Source: Coix lacryma-jobi var. lacryma-jobi (Eukaryota > Streptophyta > Magnoliopsida > Poales > Poaceae). Taken from it: a stretch of 64,000 bases of DNA. Every line of letters starts with the position of its first letter. Position 1 is the stretch's first letter. Both the position numbers and the translations under genes were made by a program. Location: contig CM019823.1 of the NCBI GenBank assembly GCA_009763385.1, positions 42,218,444 through 42,282,443 of the forward strand, written 5' to 3'. This document shows positions 44,346 to 56,088 of the stretch, in pieces. The notes beneath the pieces are model-generated. The model was not told where the DNA came from, did not search any database, and saw nothing but the letters and a program-made list of their open reading frames with translations.

Positions 44346-47300
44346 TGTAACACCTCTGGTGTTTAACTGTAATTAACCTGACATGTCATCATCATTAGTC
44401 ATTAATCATTCTTGCCTGCATTTATGATTGCTTAGTACTTGTGTAGCAATCTCTTTTCAAAAACCCTAAAAGCCCAATCTTCCTATAAGGGCAAAATGGT
44501 AATTTCACCTCTGTGCCTAGCTTTGTGTAATTCTTGTTCAGTTGGATGTCTTGAAGTTTTGTTGTGTTGGCCAAAGTTCAAAAATCAAAATCAGATTTCA
44601 AATCCCTTTGCAAACCCTGATTTCCAAACCCTGGTTTTCATCCCTCTTTTTGTAATTCAAAATTATTCAAAATTTGAGGTTGGTCCAAAAAGCAAAGTTG
44701 TAGATCTGGCCAAGAGAAACAACTTTGGTATTTACAAATTTTCAAGTTTCTGTACAAAGTTTGAAGTAAATCCAAATTCATTCAAATTCCCAGTTTTTGT
44801 CCCCTTTTCAGTTTTCAAAATTTATTTAAAAACTATTGAGTTTCAGAAAAAGAGTATATTAGCAAAGTTGTAGGTTTTGATAAAAGGAACAACTTTCATA
44901 TTTGCAGATTTCCAACTTTCAATGTAAATCAAAGTAATTTTGAATTTATTCAAATCCTAAAAGTGTCCCCTTTTCTGATTTCGTATTTAATTCAGAAAAC
45001 TGTTTAGAATTTGAAAATATTCTTTTTGACAAAGTTGTAGATCTCTTTTTTCTGAACAACTTTGGTGTTTTGAGTTTTTGCTGCTCAGTTCAAGTTTTGG
45101 GAGTAATTTGCAAAATACAGAAAGTCAAACCCTAGACCTAGCCCTGTTCATCCTCTACCTCTAGCCGGCACAAAGCAGGAGGGGGCCCCGGCCATGGCCG
45201 CGCGCCAGCGCCGCTTGCGCGCCACGCGCGCCTGGCAGCCGCACGCCCGCCCCTGACTTGTCGCCTGCGCCCGCGCCATCATGCCGCACCCGCACGCGCA
45301 AAGCGCTGACCTCCGCCTCGTCCCCCACTGCTCCCAGCACGACGCCGCCGCGTGGCCGTCGCCGGCGAGCGCACACCCGGCCCCTGCGCGCACGCCGTCC
45401 CTCCCGCCGGCTTGCAATGGAGTGCGCACGCCTTGGTCGAACTCATCCACACCATCCCGTGCTCTCTACCGTCCCCGACCGTGCCTATAAAAGGGACCGC
45501 CGGAGTCCGAGCTCCTCACTCGACCCCACCACCGTGACCAGCCCACTTCGAAGCTCCCGCCGCTCAACCAACTAGCACAGTGCTCTTTTCTTTTTCTGAA
45601 AGATGTGAATAGTGTTCTGTTTTCTCTTTTTTGTGTGAATTAATCTGTTGTTCCTTCAATACTGAGAAAATTATGGTATGCTCCATGCACTGTGTAGTAT
45701 TTTAGAAAAATATGAAACTTGACTTTTCTGCAAGAATTTGAAAATGTAAAATCCCTCTTTTAATTAATAAATGGATGGTTTTGGTTTTTTAGAAATTATT
45801 TATAACTCCAAAAATCATGAGATAAATTTTTGTGAGCTTCCTATGCCATGTTTAGTCTCTGGTGAAATTTTAAAGTCTTTTGGAACAAGTTGATTTTTGA
45901 GCATTTATCTTTAATTGTTAATAGTGCCTTCTGTTAATTAATGTCTGATTTTATTTGAGCACCTTAATGACCTCCAAAATTATGAAATTTGTTTTGCCAT
46001 CTATCTACACCATAATAAACTTATGTGATTAATTGGGTAATTTTTGGAGCAACTTCATAAAATGACCTTTTTAAATAATTAAGGAAAATAGAAAAAGTGA
46101 TTAGGGTTCATGTTGTATGCCCTGTTTTTGCATTGTTCATGCTAGCATACTCATGTGCATGCATCATTGCATTCGTATAGTCACCGAAGAAGGAGTCAAG
46201 ATCGAGGCAGCCGCCGACGAACCTGTCCCTGAGGCTACCCCGAGCTCTGACAACTGCCCTGCCGCCCTCGAGGCCCTGCCCTCTTTGCTCTTCAAGGCAA
46301 GCCCCGATGCATTTAACCCTTTCCTGGAATTTATAAAATGTTTTCCTTAAATGCTTTTGAGTTAAACTACTGCATTAGGTTTATAGGAGTTGTGTGCTAT
46401 CCTAATTGATGCACTATCCACCTTGACCACTGATACACCCGATACCTGCTTTTCAAAAGTATTTGAAAAATGCTTAGCAATGCTTATTGAACTAGACTTT
46501 GCAATAAAATGTCATTTTCAAAAGTGTGATCACTGAAAGAATCTTTATGGGAATTTGGCTTTACTTCCCGTTCGATGACTGCTTGCCTAGCTAGCATGTG
46601 GTCATTGTCGAGAAGAGGTTGTCCGCGCGTACGGTGCCGTCATGTTGTAGTCCGGGACTCAACAGTTGACACCGACCGGGACAGGTTGAAAACTGACAGG
46701 ACTATTACGCTTGAGTGAGATATAACCAAGGTGTAGTTCTGGCTGGAAAATTAGGGACCATCCGTATGGGGGCCTGCTGGTCAAGACTTGTAACTATTCA
46801 CATACTACGGAAAGCTCTGGCTCCGAGGAATCCTTTATTGGACCGACAACCGCGCACTGGGAGTGGAGAGATGGCGGAAGTAGCATGTACCCACGTGGTC
46901 GTCGTACGTGGAAAGGAGTGGTGTACTGTACTTCCGGGTGGCGTAGGACCGGGCCCATCTTGGAGGAATCGTGGTAGATGAGTTGGCATATGCAAGCTTG
47001 GGTGCTACATATGCAGTGTGGATAGGGATCCTCAGCTGAGTATTATTTATCCGGATTAACGTTGCTCCTCGGTTATGGAGACTTGGTCACTGACTGTCAA
47101 CGGAGAGTGGTTCTCAACTAGGAATGTTTTTGAAATGTAAATGAATCATGAACGATGAAGAATTGAGGAATACTGAATCTTTCAAAATAAAATAAGGTTT
47201 ACAAAAATGCTTTTCTGCAAAATACTTGATCTTGCTTAAGCCTTACCTTGACTACCCTAAGCCTCTCATTCCTGAGTCTTCTCCCTTTTTCTTTAGTCGG

Positions 47301-47771
47301 GTAAGTCTTGTTGAGTACCCCAGTACTCAGGGTTTGTTACCCATGCTGCAGGTATGACAGAGTCCCCGATGTGTCTTGCACCCTGCTGCGTGACCATCGT
47401 CCAGGAAGAGGCCGATGAGGCCGAAGAATAGTTGTACACCCTCGGGCTGGTGATTATAGTATCTTTGTTGTTCTCCACTATGTTGCCTATGTCTATTTCT
47501 ATTATCAAGAACTTGGTTTGTAATAACAGCACCTTAATTTCTATTTGGAACCCTGCTTTGTAAAAATAATGTTATTTAAGTCTTCCGCTCTTTATTCCGA
47601 TGTTATTTGTAAAAGTATGCAATACTGTAATCGAATTGTGAGATGATCCTGCGGACATTGGGCACTGATGTAGCCCGGTGGCGAACAGGTCTTAATCACA
47701 TGGAACATGGGTTCGGCTGTCAGAGGTTGACAGGGACACGTGGGCCATGGGATTAGGGTCGTTCCGTCACA
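44346..47771 (+). repeat. 3' LTR of Tekay-A
   Basis: 3426 bp from TGTAACACC to CCGTCACA, preceded by the purine tract AGGGGGGAAGGC. TATA box at 45486-45493; 25-codon ORF at 47354-47431. It lacks a 767-bp segment present in the 5' LTR (36910-37676) that includes the minisatellite. The junction at 45574-45576 sits on a 3-bp AGC shared by both break points, which suggests a microhomology deletion. Confidence 0.9.
47354..47431 (+). other. 25-codon ORF in the Tekay-A 3' LTR
   Basis: Identical in translation to the copy at 39462 and again directly behind a CATGCTGCAG acceptor-like site. A second block around 46181-46296 has the look of an upstream exon: TTCGTATAG before it and a TTCAAG|GCAAGC junction after it, reading VTEEGVKIEAAADEPVPEA in between. 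Confidence 0.4.
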
Positions 47772-47776
47772 TTAAA

Positions 47777-50029
47777 GAACCTTACGATCCTCATAAGACT
47801 CGTCGATCGGGCGTGCATATTGCCGAGATAAATTCCGATAGTTCTGACGATGAGTCTAAGGATTGTTACGCTGCCGAAGTTTTATGGCCAGCACAGAATA
47901 AACTAGTCACTTGTCCTTCCCTTAAACCGAGTCAAAAGAATCGGGGTGAGGAGGTGAAGTTCACCTTTGATTTTTCTAAATGTGACCAACTATTTGATGA
48001 ATTACTTAAATTCGGTTACCTCAAAATCAATTATACTTTGCTATCACCCGACGAATTAAAAAGGAGGGCTTACTGCAAATACCATAATTCTTTTTCTCAC
48101 GCCACTAACGACTGCAATCTTTTCCGTCAACAGGTCCAATCGGCCCCCAACGAAGGACGATTGAGTCTAACTGAGATGCAGATCAGTACTACCCCTTTCC
48201 CAGTGCACATGGTGGAAGCAGGGAATCTTGTTGTTCTAATTCGTCCAGAGCAAGCCGATACGACCAGAGGTAAGAATGTTGTTATCAACGAACCACGGGT
48301 CGCACCGAATACTGAGAACGATTCGGGGCGCAAGGTGGTGCTCGAGAAAGGTGATGATGGCAAAAGCAAGCTCACAATTACTGCAGGGTCAACACGACAC
48401 TTGCATAAACAAAGATATTTCGAGACCAGGGCAGCACAACAGAGACAGACCAGGTCGGGTCCTCAAATCGACCAGTCTGGTTCATCTTCAAAACAACCAG
48501 TGCAGTTGGAGCAGAAAGCCGACCAGGTCAAGCAAGTTCTTCCTGACCCTAGTGGAAGCAATAAGCCGACTGATGTGGTCGGTCTAGCTGGTTCTAAAGA
48601 CCCTACCCCTTCCGAAGTACATGTCCTACGCACATTTGTCCCGCAGAAGCCCGAGGTCGGCACTTGGAAGACTAATGAGGATAGGAGTAAGGGGAAGGTT
48701 GCTAGGGAACCATGCACCTTTGATAAGCTCATGGCTAGTACAAACAACAAAATGCCAATTCCCAGAATCGGCCCTTAAAAAAGAGAGAGTCTACTCCCCC
48801 GAAGCGCGAGGATGAAAAGTCCAAGCAAATGATGGTGTCCCAAGCAGCATCTCCAGCACCAAAGACCGGCCCTTATTGGCATCAGTGGGCCCCTCCTAAT
48901 TCGCCACCGCCACAATGGGGTCCTCAAGGAGTACGGGTACCTTATCCTATGCCAGCACATATGTACTACCGACCAGGATGGGGAACGCCCGCCAATCAGC
49001 CTACAAGGGTCTCAGTGTTCGATCGTTTAGGTGACCGGCCAAGCTCTAGTAACGCAAATAAGAATCGGCTGATCGCGTCAAGGACCTTAAACTCTCGGGA
49101 AACGGGGAAAGTACAAGTGCGACAAATCTATGTACCTAAGAAGGTGCAAAGTGCCCCCATTGTTTCTCCGATCAGACTTGATCCTGTGCCCACAATTACG
49201 GTCGGCTCTATGGAGGTTCCCATCATTAATAACACCGAGCCGGTCGTGATTGAAGATTCCACCCCAGCGAAGGTTCAAGACGTTCAAGATACTCCAGCTG
49301 AGGTGGAGGTAGAAAAGCCTGTTGAGCGGGATCCCAAATACATGCAGCCCAGATGGTGTCCTTCTGGTTTGAGTAAAACTCAACGAAGGAAGCTGCAGAG
49401 AGCTCGCTGCAATAAACTGAGGCGGGAGCGGCTCGAGAAAATGATTGAAGATGTATTTAACTCAACACACCCTGTTTTCCCTCAGGGCAAGCGAGCGGGT
49501 GAAGAGACGGCTTGTAACCAAAAGCCGACTTTGACAATTGTAGAGCTAGACAGGTCGGATATTGAGCCGACCAGCATGGATACCGAATCTACTGAAGTGG
49601 CTTCGGAACCAGTCAGGTCGGACCCCAATCCAACCATCTCGGATCAGGTACCGACTAGTTCAGGGGTCGAGCAGGTTGAGTCAGCTAGTGCCGAATTAGG
49701 AATTGAGCCGACCCGACCAGATTTTAAGATTGAATTGGTTCCTGATGTGCCGATAGGTTTCGACACACATCTTAATGACCCTATTTCCTCCACTGGTCTT
49801 GCCACGACCAGAGAAGAATTGCCTGAAGAACAAGATGAGGAGATGGTGGATTATGAGCCTTCTCCAGAGAGGGCGGAGGTCAATGTGGTTTACCTATCGG
49901 GCGACTACTACGTGGTCGGAGATGATTCGACAGCGGTGGAATTTAACTTCGTTACACAAATTGTTGTGTTCCAGAAACCAGAGGAATCTGTCAATCATCT
50001 TAAGCCGTTGCATATAAAAGGTCACATTA
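47777..50029 (+). pseudogene. gag: Tat-1 gag, C-terminal part
   Basis: The frame resumes after the chromovirus with EPYDPHKTRRSGVHIAEINS. It carries a Cys/His segment (YCKYHNSFSHATNDC) and runs to 48778. A slip near 48778 leads to a second long frame (48829-50076) rich in Pro, Glu and Asp, with the basic QPRWCPSGLSKTQRRKLQR motif near 49345 that corresponds to CPPGLRKSQKRRVQR in Tat-2. It ends with HLKPLHIKG, the usual entry into protease. The repeated TRSD/VRSD-like phrases between 49550 and 49750 look like a low-complexity linker. Confidence 0.8.
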
Positions 50030-50680
50030 ATGGTGCGCCAGTTCACAAGATGTTGGTCGACAGCGGGCGATCGTAACTTGATGCCGTACTCGCTTTACCA
50101 GAAGCTTGGTGGGCCTGATGAAGAGCTGATCAAGACCAATATGACTATCACTGGAGTTGGGGGAGGGGATCCTATTCCGGCCAAAGGAGTTGTGTCCATG
50201 GAGCTGACCGTTGGAAGCAAGACTTTGGCCACTGCTTTCTTCGTCGCCGATATACAAGGTAGCTATAACCTTATACTTGGACGTGATTGGATTCATGCTA
50301 ATCGGTGTATACCTTCTAGCCTACATTAGTTTCTCATTCAGTGGGTGGGGGATGATGTTGAGGTGGTACACTCAGATTCATCGGCCTATGTAGCTACAGC
50401 CGATGCTCCTTTGCTTGGGGGGTATGATACTATTGCTTGTTTATCTGGTCGGGACCTTTCTGATTTCCAGTTTGTTAGTGTTATTAGGGAAGGTTTCATA
50501 CCAGTATCTTTAAAGCCGACCGACAATCGGTTCAACATTATCATGTAATTTAATGGATGCTAATGTTGTTTGGTTAAAACATCGTGTTGAGCAATATCGG
50601 ACCTGTAAGACTGATACTTGTGAGGCTATTGATGATTTTGATGAGCTCAATAAGTTGGGCCAAGGTTTCACGTCGGCCGA
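50030..50680 (+). pseudogene. Tat-1 protease and start of the linker to reverse transcriptase
   Basis: The active site reads MLVDSG (D-S-G at 50059-50067). A one-base slip follows, then LMPYSLYQKLGGPDEELIK, a flap-like region, and the conserved end NLILGRDWIHANRCIPSSLH (to about 50326). A TAG right after it and another slip separate the frame 50345-50548. Sequence up to 50680 reads towards an LGQGFTSAD linker, where the Tekay-B element inserts. The protease would mature Gag and Pol. Confidence 0.78.
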
Positions 50681-53600
50681 TGTAACACCTCTGGTGTTTA
50701 ACTGTAATTAACTTGACATATCATCATTATCATCATTAAGCATCTTGATCATGATTTCATGTGTATGCATTTTGCTAAGTGTATCATTTTATGTGAATTC
50801 CTCTCTATTGCAAAAATCCTAATTAGCCCACTTCTCTCTACTAGGGCAAAATGGTAATTTCATCTCTGTGATTAGTTTTGTGTAATTCTTGTTCCTTTGG
50901 TGTCTTGAAGTTTTGTTGTGTTGGCCAAAGTTCAAAATCAGAATTTGATTTCAAATCCCTTTTGCAAAACCCTAATTTCCAAATCCTGGATTTTATCCCT
51001 CTGGTGTAATTTAAAAATTTATTCAAATTTGGGGTTGGTCCAAAAAGCAAAGTTGTAGAGCTGTCAAGAGAAACACTTTGGTATTTACAAATTTTCAAGT
51101 TGCAGTACAAAGTTTTGAGTTATTTCAAATTCAATCAAACCCCAACTTTTGTTCCCTTTTCAGTTTTCAAAAAGAGTTTCAAAAATAATGAGTTTTCTTC
51201 TGGAAAGTGTATTATAGCAAAGTTTGTAGGTTTTGATAAAAGGAACAACTTTCATGTTTGAAGATTTTCTAGTTTCAGTAAAATCCAAAGTAATTTTGAA
51301 TTGATTCAAATTTCAAAAGTGTCCCCTTTTTCTGTTTTTGAATTTTGTTCAAAAACTGTTTGGAATTTGAAAATGTTCTTTTTGACAAAGTTGTAGATCT
51401 CATTTTTCTGAACAACTTTGGTATTGGGAGTTTTTGTCGCCCAGTTCAAATTTTGGGAGCATTTTGCAAAAGTCAGAAACTAGCCAAAAGTCAAACCCTA
51501 CACCCTACACTGTTCCTCTTCTTCATAGCGACAGAGGGGGGGGCCCGGCCATGGCGCCCGCGCCGCGCCTGCCGCACGCCCGGCTGCTCCCCACGCTCCA
51601 CCAACCTGCCGCCGCTGTCGCCCTGTTTCCCACCCTCCTCGCCCGCGCTCGAGCGCTGGCCCTCGCTCCCCGTCCCCTACAGTCCTCTCCTCCGCGCCGC
51701 CGCCGCGTGGCCATCGCCGCCGAGCTTGCGCCCAGCCCCGGCTGCACGCCCACGTATCCGCCAGAGCGCAATCGAGTGCGCACGCCTCCGCAAACCTCAT
51801 CCACACCACCCCGAGGTCTCTACCGGCCCTGGCCCGGCTATATAGCCCGCCGGAGCTCCGACCTCTCGCACTCATCTCCGCCTCCGTCGCCAGCAACAGT
51901 CCAGTGCCTCCGCCGCTCCACCACCTAGCTCAAAAGCTCCGCCGTGTTCTTGTGCTGCTTCACACACCCTCCATTTTACCTCTACCACCCCGCCTCCACT
52001 CGCCCGGCGTAACCTCGCCGTTCCCATCTCCGGCAGAAACCCCGGCGAGCTCGGGTTCGTGAAATTCGTCGCCTCCGGCCTCGACATCCCTCACCGACCC
52101 CCGTGTCGTGTTCCTCGTTCCGTGCTACTCTGACCAGACCTTTGCGGTCTCGTGTGTTGCGCAGGGTCGCCGGAGCGCCGCTCGCCGCTCGCCGCCGAAG
52201 GAGCTCCACCGAACCACCGTCCCCTCGAGCCCGTGTCGAGCCTCACCCTCGAGCGCGTGCCGAGCCTCACCCTCGAGCCCTGCCTCCAATCCTTGGTAAG
52301 CACCCGAGGCCTCGGCCTCTGCTTCCACTCCGTCTCGCCCGAGCCCGAGCCTCGGCGGACAGACCCTCACCACTTCGCTCGAGAGCCAGGCCTCGAGAGA
52401 ACCTTTGCAACCTCCGCCTCGTCGAGCCAGGGCCTCGGACGAAACGTTTGGTTTCCGTCTCCGCCGAGCCTTACCAGCCAAGAGGCCTCGTCGGCCGAGA
52501 GTTCCGCGATTCGCCCGAGCCCCGTTCCGACTCGAGCACAGTGCTCTTTTCCTTTTAAAAATGGGAACAGTTCTGATATTTCATCTTTTTGTATGATTTT
52601 CTGTGTTGATCCAAAAATTCTGAAAATTTCACAGTAGACTCTTTATGCTCTGGAGTATTTTATAAAAATATAAAACTTGACTTTTCTGCAAAGATTTAAA
52701 AATGTAAAATTCCCCTTTAATTGAAAAATGAAGGTTTGGTATTTTTGGAGAGTGATCTATAACTCCAAAAATCTGGAGATAAATTTCTATGTGCTAGTTA
52801 TGCCTTTCTGAGTCTCTGGTAAAATTTTGAAGTCTTTTGGAGCAAGTTGATTTTTGAGCTTTATTTTAATTAAGGAATAGTGCCTTTTGTTAATTAAATG
52901 TCTAGATTTAATTGAGCACCTTAATGACCTCCAAAAATTATGAAATTTGTTTTGCCATATACTTGTACTCTAATGAACTTGTGTGATTAATTTGGTAATT
53001 TTTGGAGCACCTTCATAAAATGACCTTTTTAAATAATTAAGAAAAATAGAAAGAAATGATTAGGGTTAGTGTGAATGCCCTGTGAAGTGACTTTTGGGAT
53101 TGCGTGATGTTCATAGACCCCTACCCTTTGGTCTATGATGTTTGTGATGCTTAGGATAGTTATGATAAAGTCTAGTTTAATCAATTTTGCTTAAGGAAGA
53201 AATGGTTACTTTTATGCTCAACCTAGATTTCGTTTATGCCTTGCCTAAGAGTAATCTTGAATCAGTGGTATTGTCTTGCACCATAAGTCCATATCATCAT
53301 TCTCATGAGCATTCATCATTGCATCCGTATAGTTGACGAAGAAGGCCCTGAAGTCGAGGTAGCCGCCGAAGGATCCGTCCCCAAGGCAACCCCGAGCTCC
53401 GACGCTTATACCTACCCCGAGTCTACTCTTTTTGCCATCCAAGCAAGCCCCGGTGCATTTAACCCTACCTTGCTTTTATAAATGTTTTCTTTAAATGTTT
53501 TGAGTTAAATTATTGCATTAGGTTGATAGGAGTTGAGTGAATGAAATCCTCTGATGCATTATCTACCTTGACCAATATGAAATACCCGACACCTGTTTTT

Positions 53601-54910
53601 CAAAAACTATTGCAAAATGCTTAGCAATGCTATATGATAGATTTGCAATAAAAATGCCAATTTCAAAGTGTGATCACTTAAGAATATTTATGGGAATTTC
53701 TGGTTTACTCCCACTATTGGCTAAGTATCTGATCCGTACTTAGTCAATGGGAAGGAGAGGTTGTCCTTGCGTACGGTGCCGTCATGTCGTAGTCCGGGAC
53801 TCGACAGTTGACAACGACCGGACGGGTTGATGAAAACTGACAGGACTGTTGCGCTTGGGTGAGATAACCAAGGACAGTTGCTGGCTGGAAAATTAGGGAC
53901 CATCCGTATGGGGCCTGCTGGGCAGGACTTGCAACTATTCACATACTACGGAAGCTCTGGCTCCGAGAAATCCATTATTGGACCGACAACCGCGCACTGG
54001 GAGTGGAGAGATGGCGGAAGTAGCATGTACCCACGTGGGTTAGAGTCCCGGATTGGAGTGGTGTACTGTACTTCCGGGTGGCGTAGGACCGGGCCCAATA
54101 ATGGAGGAATCGTGGAAGACGAGTTGGCATATGCAAGCTGGGTGCTACATATGCAGTGTGAATAGGGATCCTCAGCTGAGTATTCTTTATCCGGATTAAC
54201 GTTGCTCCTCGGTTATGGAGACTTGTTCCATTGACTCTCACGGAAAGTGGTTCTCAACTAGGAATGTTTTGAAATGTAAAATGAATCATGAAGGATGAAG
54301 AATTGAGGAATACTGAATCTTTCAAAATAAAATAAGATTTACAAAAATGCTTTTCTGCAAAATACTTGATCTTGCTTAAGCCTTACCTTGACTACCCTAA
54401 GCCTTCATTCCTGAGTCCTCCCCTTTTCTTTAGTCGGTTAAGTCTTGTTGAGTACCTTTGTACTCAGGGTTCTTTTACCCATGTTGCAGGTATGGCAGAT
54501 CCCTCAGTATGCCTTGGACCCTGCTGTGTGACTGTGGTTCAGGAAGAGGCCGATGAGGCCGATGAGTGATTATTCACCCTCGGGCTGGTGGGTGATGTAT
54601 CTATATCTTTAGTTGTTGTCATCTGCTACCCTGTCAACTCTATCTATTTGAACTTGGTCTGTAATAACTCCACTTTAAGTTTATGTTGAACACTGGTTTG
54701 TAAACTATTGTTATTTAAGTCTTCCGCTATTTACTCCGATATTATTTGTCAAAAGTTCAAGAGATTGTAACTGAATTGTGAGATGATCCTGCGGACATCG
54801 GGCACTGATGTAGCCCAGTGGCGAACCGGTCTTAATCTCTTGGCTGTACGGATCGACTGTCAGTGGTTGATAGTGATCGGGGGCCATGGGATTAGGGCCG
54901 TTACGTCACA
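50681..54910 (+). repeat. 5' LTR of Tekay-B
   Basis: 4230 bp from TGTAACACC to ACGTCACA. It includes an AT-rich first part with repeated AACAACTTT / TTGACAAAGTTGTAG phrases, a CpG-rich promoter block (51530-52540) with TATATAG at 51839-51845, a short CGAGCC minisatellite with a CTTGGTAAGCACC donor-like site near 52293, and the 25-codon ORF at 54492. Confidence 0.9.
54492..54569 (+). other. 25-codon ORF in the Tekay-B 5' LTR
   Basis: MADPSVCLGPCC...EEADEADE then TGA, behind CATGTTGCAG. Against the Tekay-A copy, 13 of 25 sense codons differ, and five of those changes are silent. There is no length change and the stop position is kept, although the stop codon itself differs (TAG against TGA). 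Confidence 0.45.
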
Positions 54911-54913
54911 GAG

Positions 54914-54926
54914 TGGTATCGGAGCA
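54914..54926 (+). promoter_or_regulatory. Primer binding site of Tekay-B (initiator tRNA-Met)
   Basis: TGGTATCGGAGCA starts four bases after the LTR end, the same one-base variant of the tRNA-Met site as in Tekay-A. Confidence 0.85.
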
Positions 54927-55251
54927 TCTCACTACGACGTTGCAATCTTTTGCGAAAACTTCAAAAGGTTTTTAAGTCCAAAAACTAAACTTGACTATTT
55001 TGAGTCCAAATTGCTTCTCTCCTCTCATCTTGTCTTTCTCATCTCATCTTGTCTTTGGCAACTAGTAGCAAGACAACTTGTTTAAGCCCTATGTACGTTA
55101 CCTTAGTAGTTGCATTGCCTTGATTCCGTAGGAACGAATCATGCATCATGTCATAATCACTAAGGTAATAACTTCCTCTCTAAGTCGGTTGGGATAGTGT
55201 GCCTATACCTTGTTCTTGCTAGCCTTTCTCATCTATAACCTCTTATCCAAT

Positions 55252-55866
55252 ATGGCCATCATCAAGCGACTGCCCGCAAGTCGACTGGACCAAATGGTGT
55301 GCCGCGTCACCAGCTGGCGCCACGCACCGGAGAAGAGACTTGGAAAATCCTCCAATGGTCATCGTTTTTCCCGCCGCACCCGCAAACAGCTGAAGGAGGA
55401 AATCAAGAATCTGAAGGCTGAAATGGAGAACATGGAGCATGACTTCTACCTTTCCCGCATGGAGTTTTATGAGGCACGAGCTTCTCTGGAGCAGGCCAAT
55501 CGGAACACGGTTCGCGCTATCGAACAGCGCAATGAGGCTTGGGACCGCGAGGACGTCGCCAGAGCCCAGTTCCATGGACTACAGCAGTACACCGCTCAGG
55601 TTGAGCAGTACAATGATATACTTCATGAGGAGGTACATAGCTGTACAACCAACTTCACCCCATGATTCCACCTGTTGCTGAGGATCCAGAAGATGGAGTC
55701 GTGGAGGAACCTGAAGTAGGACATGAGCCAGTCCAGAATGTAGAAGTGGAACCTGCAGAAGATGTCCACGTTGAAGATGAAGATGAGGAGGAAGAGCCTG
55801 AGCTTATCATCGAGGATGATGATGATGACGAAGAGTTGATCTTCACGATGATGACTAGACTCCTTG
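55252..55866 (+). pseudogene. Tekay-B ORF0: histone-H3-tail-like N-terminus, coiled coil, acidic tail
   Basis: It starts MAIIK at 55252. One base is missing right after this, so the H3-like stretch is read in the next frame: TARKSTG at 55269-55289 and PRHQLAPR at 55302-55325. An extra base near 55343 returns to the start frame, and the charged helical part follows (KEEIKNLKAEMENMEHDFY, YEARASLEQANRNTVRAIEQ). After a further slip near 55640 comes a tail with long Glu/Asp runs (55662-55860). The independent slip positions in the two Tekay copies show that the intact ancestral frame contained the whole H3-like stretch. Role unknown; chromatin interaction is inference. Confidence 0.75.
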
Positions 55867-56088
55867 TGTCTGTACCATCCGCTTACCTAAAGCCTTAAGT
55901 CTAGGTTTGGGGCGTTAGTTGGTCTTCTGTCTAGCCGAGTTTGTATCTTGTCTTGTACCTTTCCTTTGTCAGTCTGTGGTTATCTGTCGAACTCCTGTAT
56001 CAGTTATCTACCCTTGCATCAATGAATCTTATCAGTCAGTTTCGTTCAAAAGCAATCTTTGGATGCTAAGTTCCCAAATTCTTAACAG

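Larger units (their letters stand above)
26833..47771 (+). mobile_element. Ty3/gypsy chromovirus, Tekay clade (Tekay-A), inserted in Tat-1 gag
   Basis: The element begins TGTAACACCTCTGGTG and is flanked by the perfect 5-bp repeat TTAAA (26828-26832 and 47772-47776). Layout: 5' LTR (itself interrupted by Tat-2), tRNA-Met primer site at 39883-39895, ORF0, protease, reverse transcriptase, RNase H, integrase with chromodomain, purine tract, 3' LTR (44346-47771). gag is missing. LTRs over 3 kb, an extra ORF upstream of gag, and a chromodomain at the integrase end are features I associate with the Tekay/Del clade (RIRE3/RIRE8-like). Several nonsense substitutions and frame slips make it defective. 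Confidence 0.9.
24687..50680 (+). mobile_element. Tat-lineage Ty3/gypsy retrotransposon (Tat-1), host of two later insertions
   Basis: The visible parts are the 5' LTR (24687-25471), the gag start (25523-26832), gag continuation (47777 onward), protease (50030-50550) and the start of the linker to reverse transcriptase (to 50680). The remainder, including reverse transcriptase, integrase and 3' LTR, must lie beyond the window's right edge, after the second chromovirus. Lineage is inferred from the non-Met primer site, the long gag with a Cys/His region near YCKYHNSFSHATNDC, and the LGQGFTSAD-type linker, which matches the corresponding part of Tat-2. The first chromovirus duplicated TTAAA within its gag; the second entered between protease and RT. 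Confidence 0.85.
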
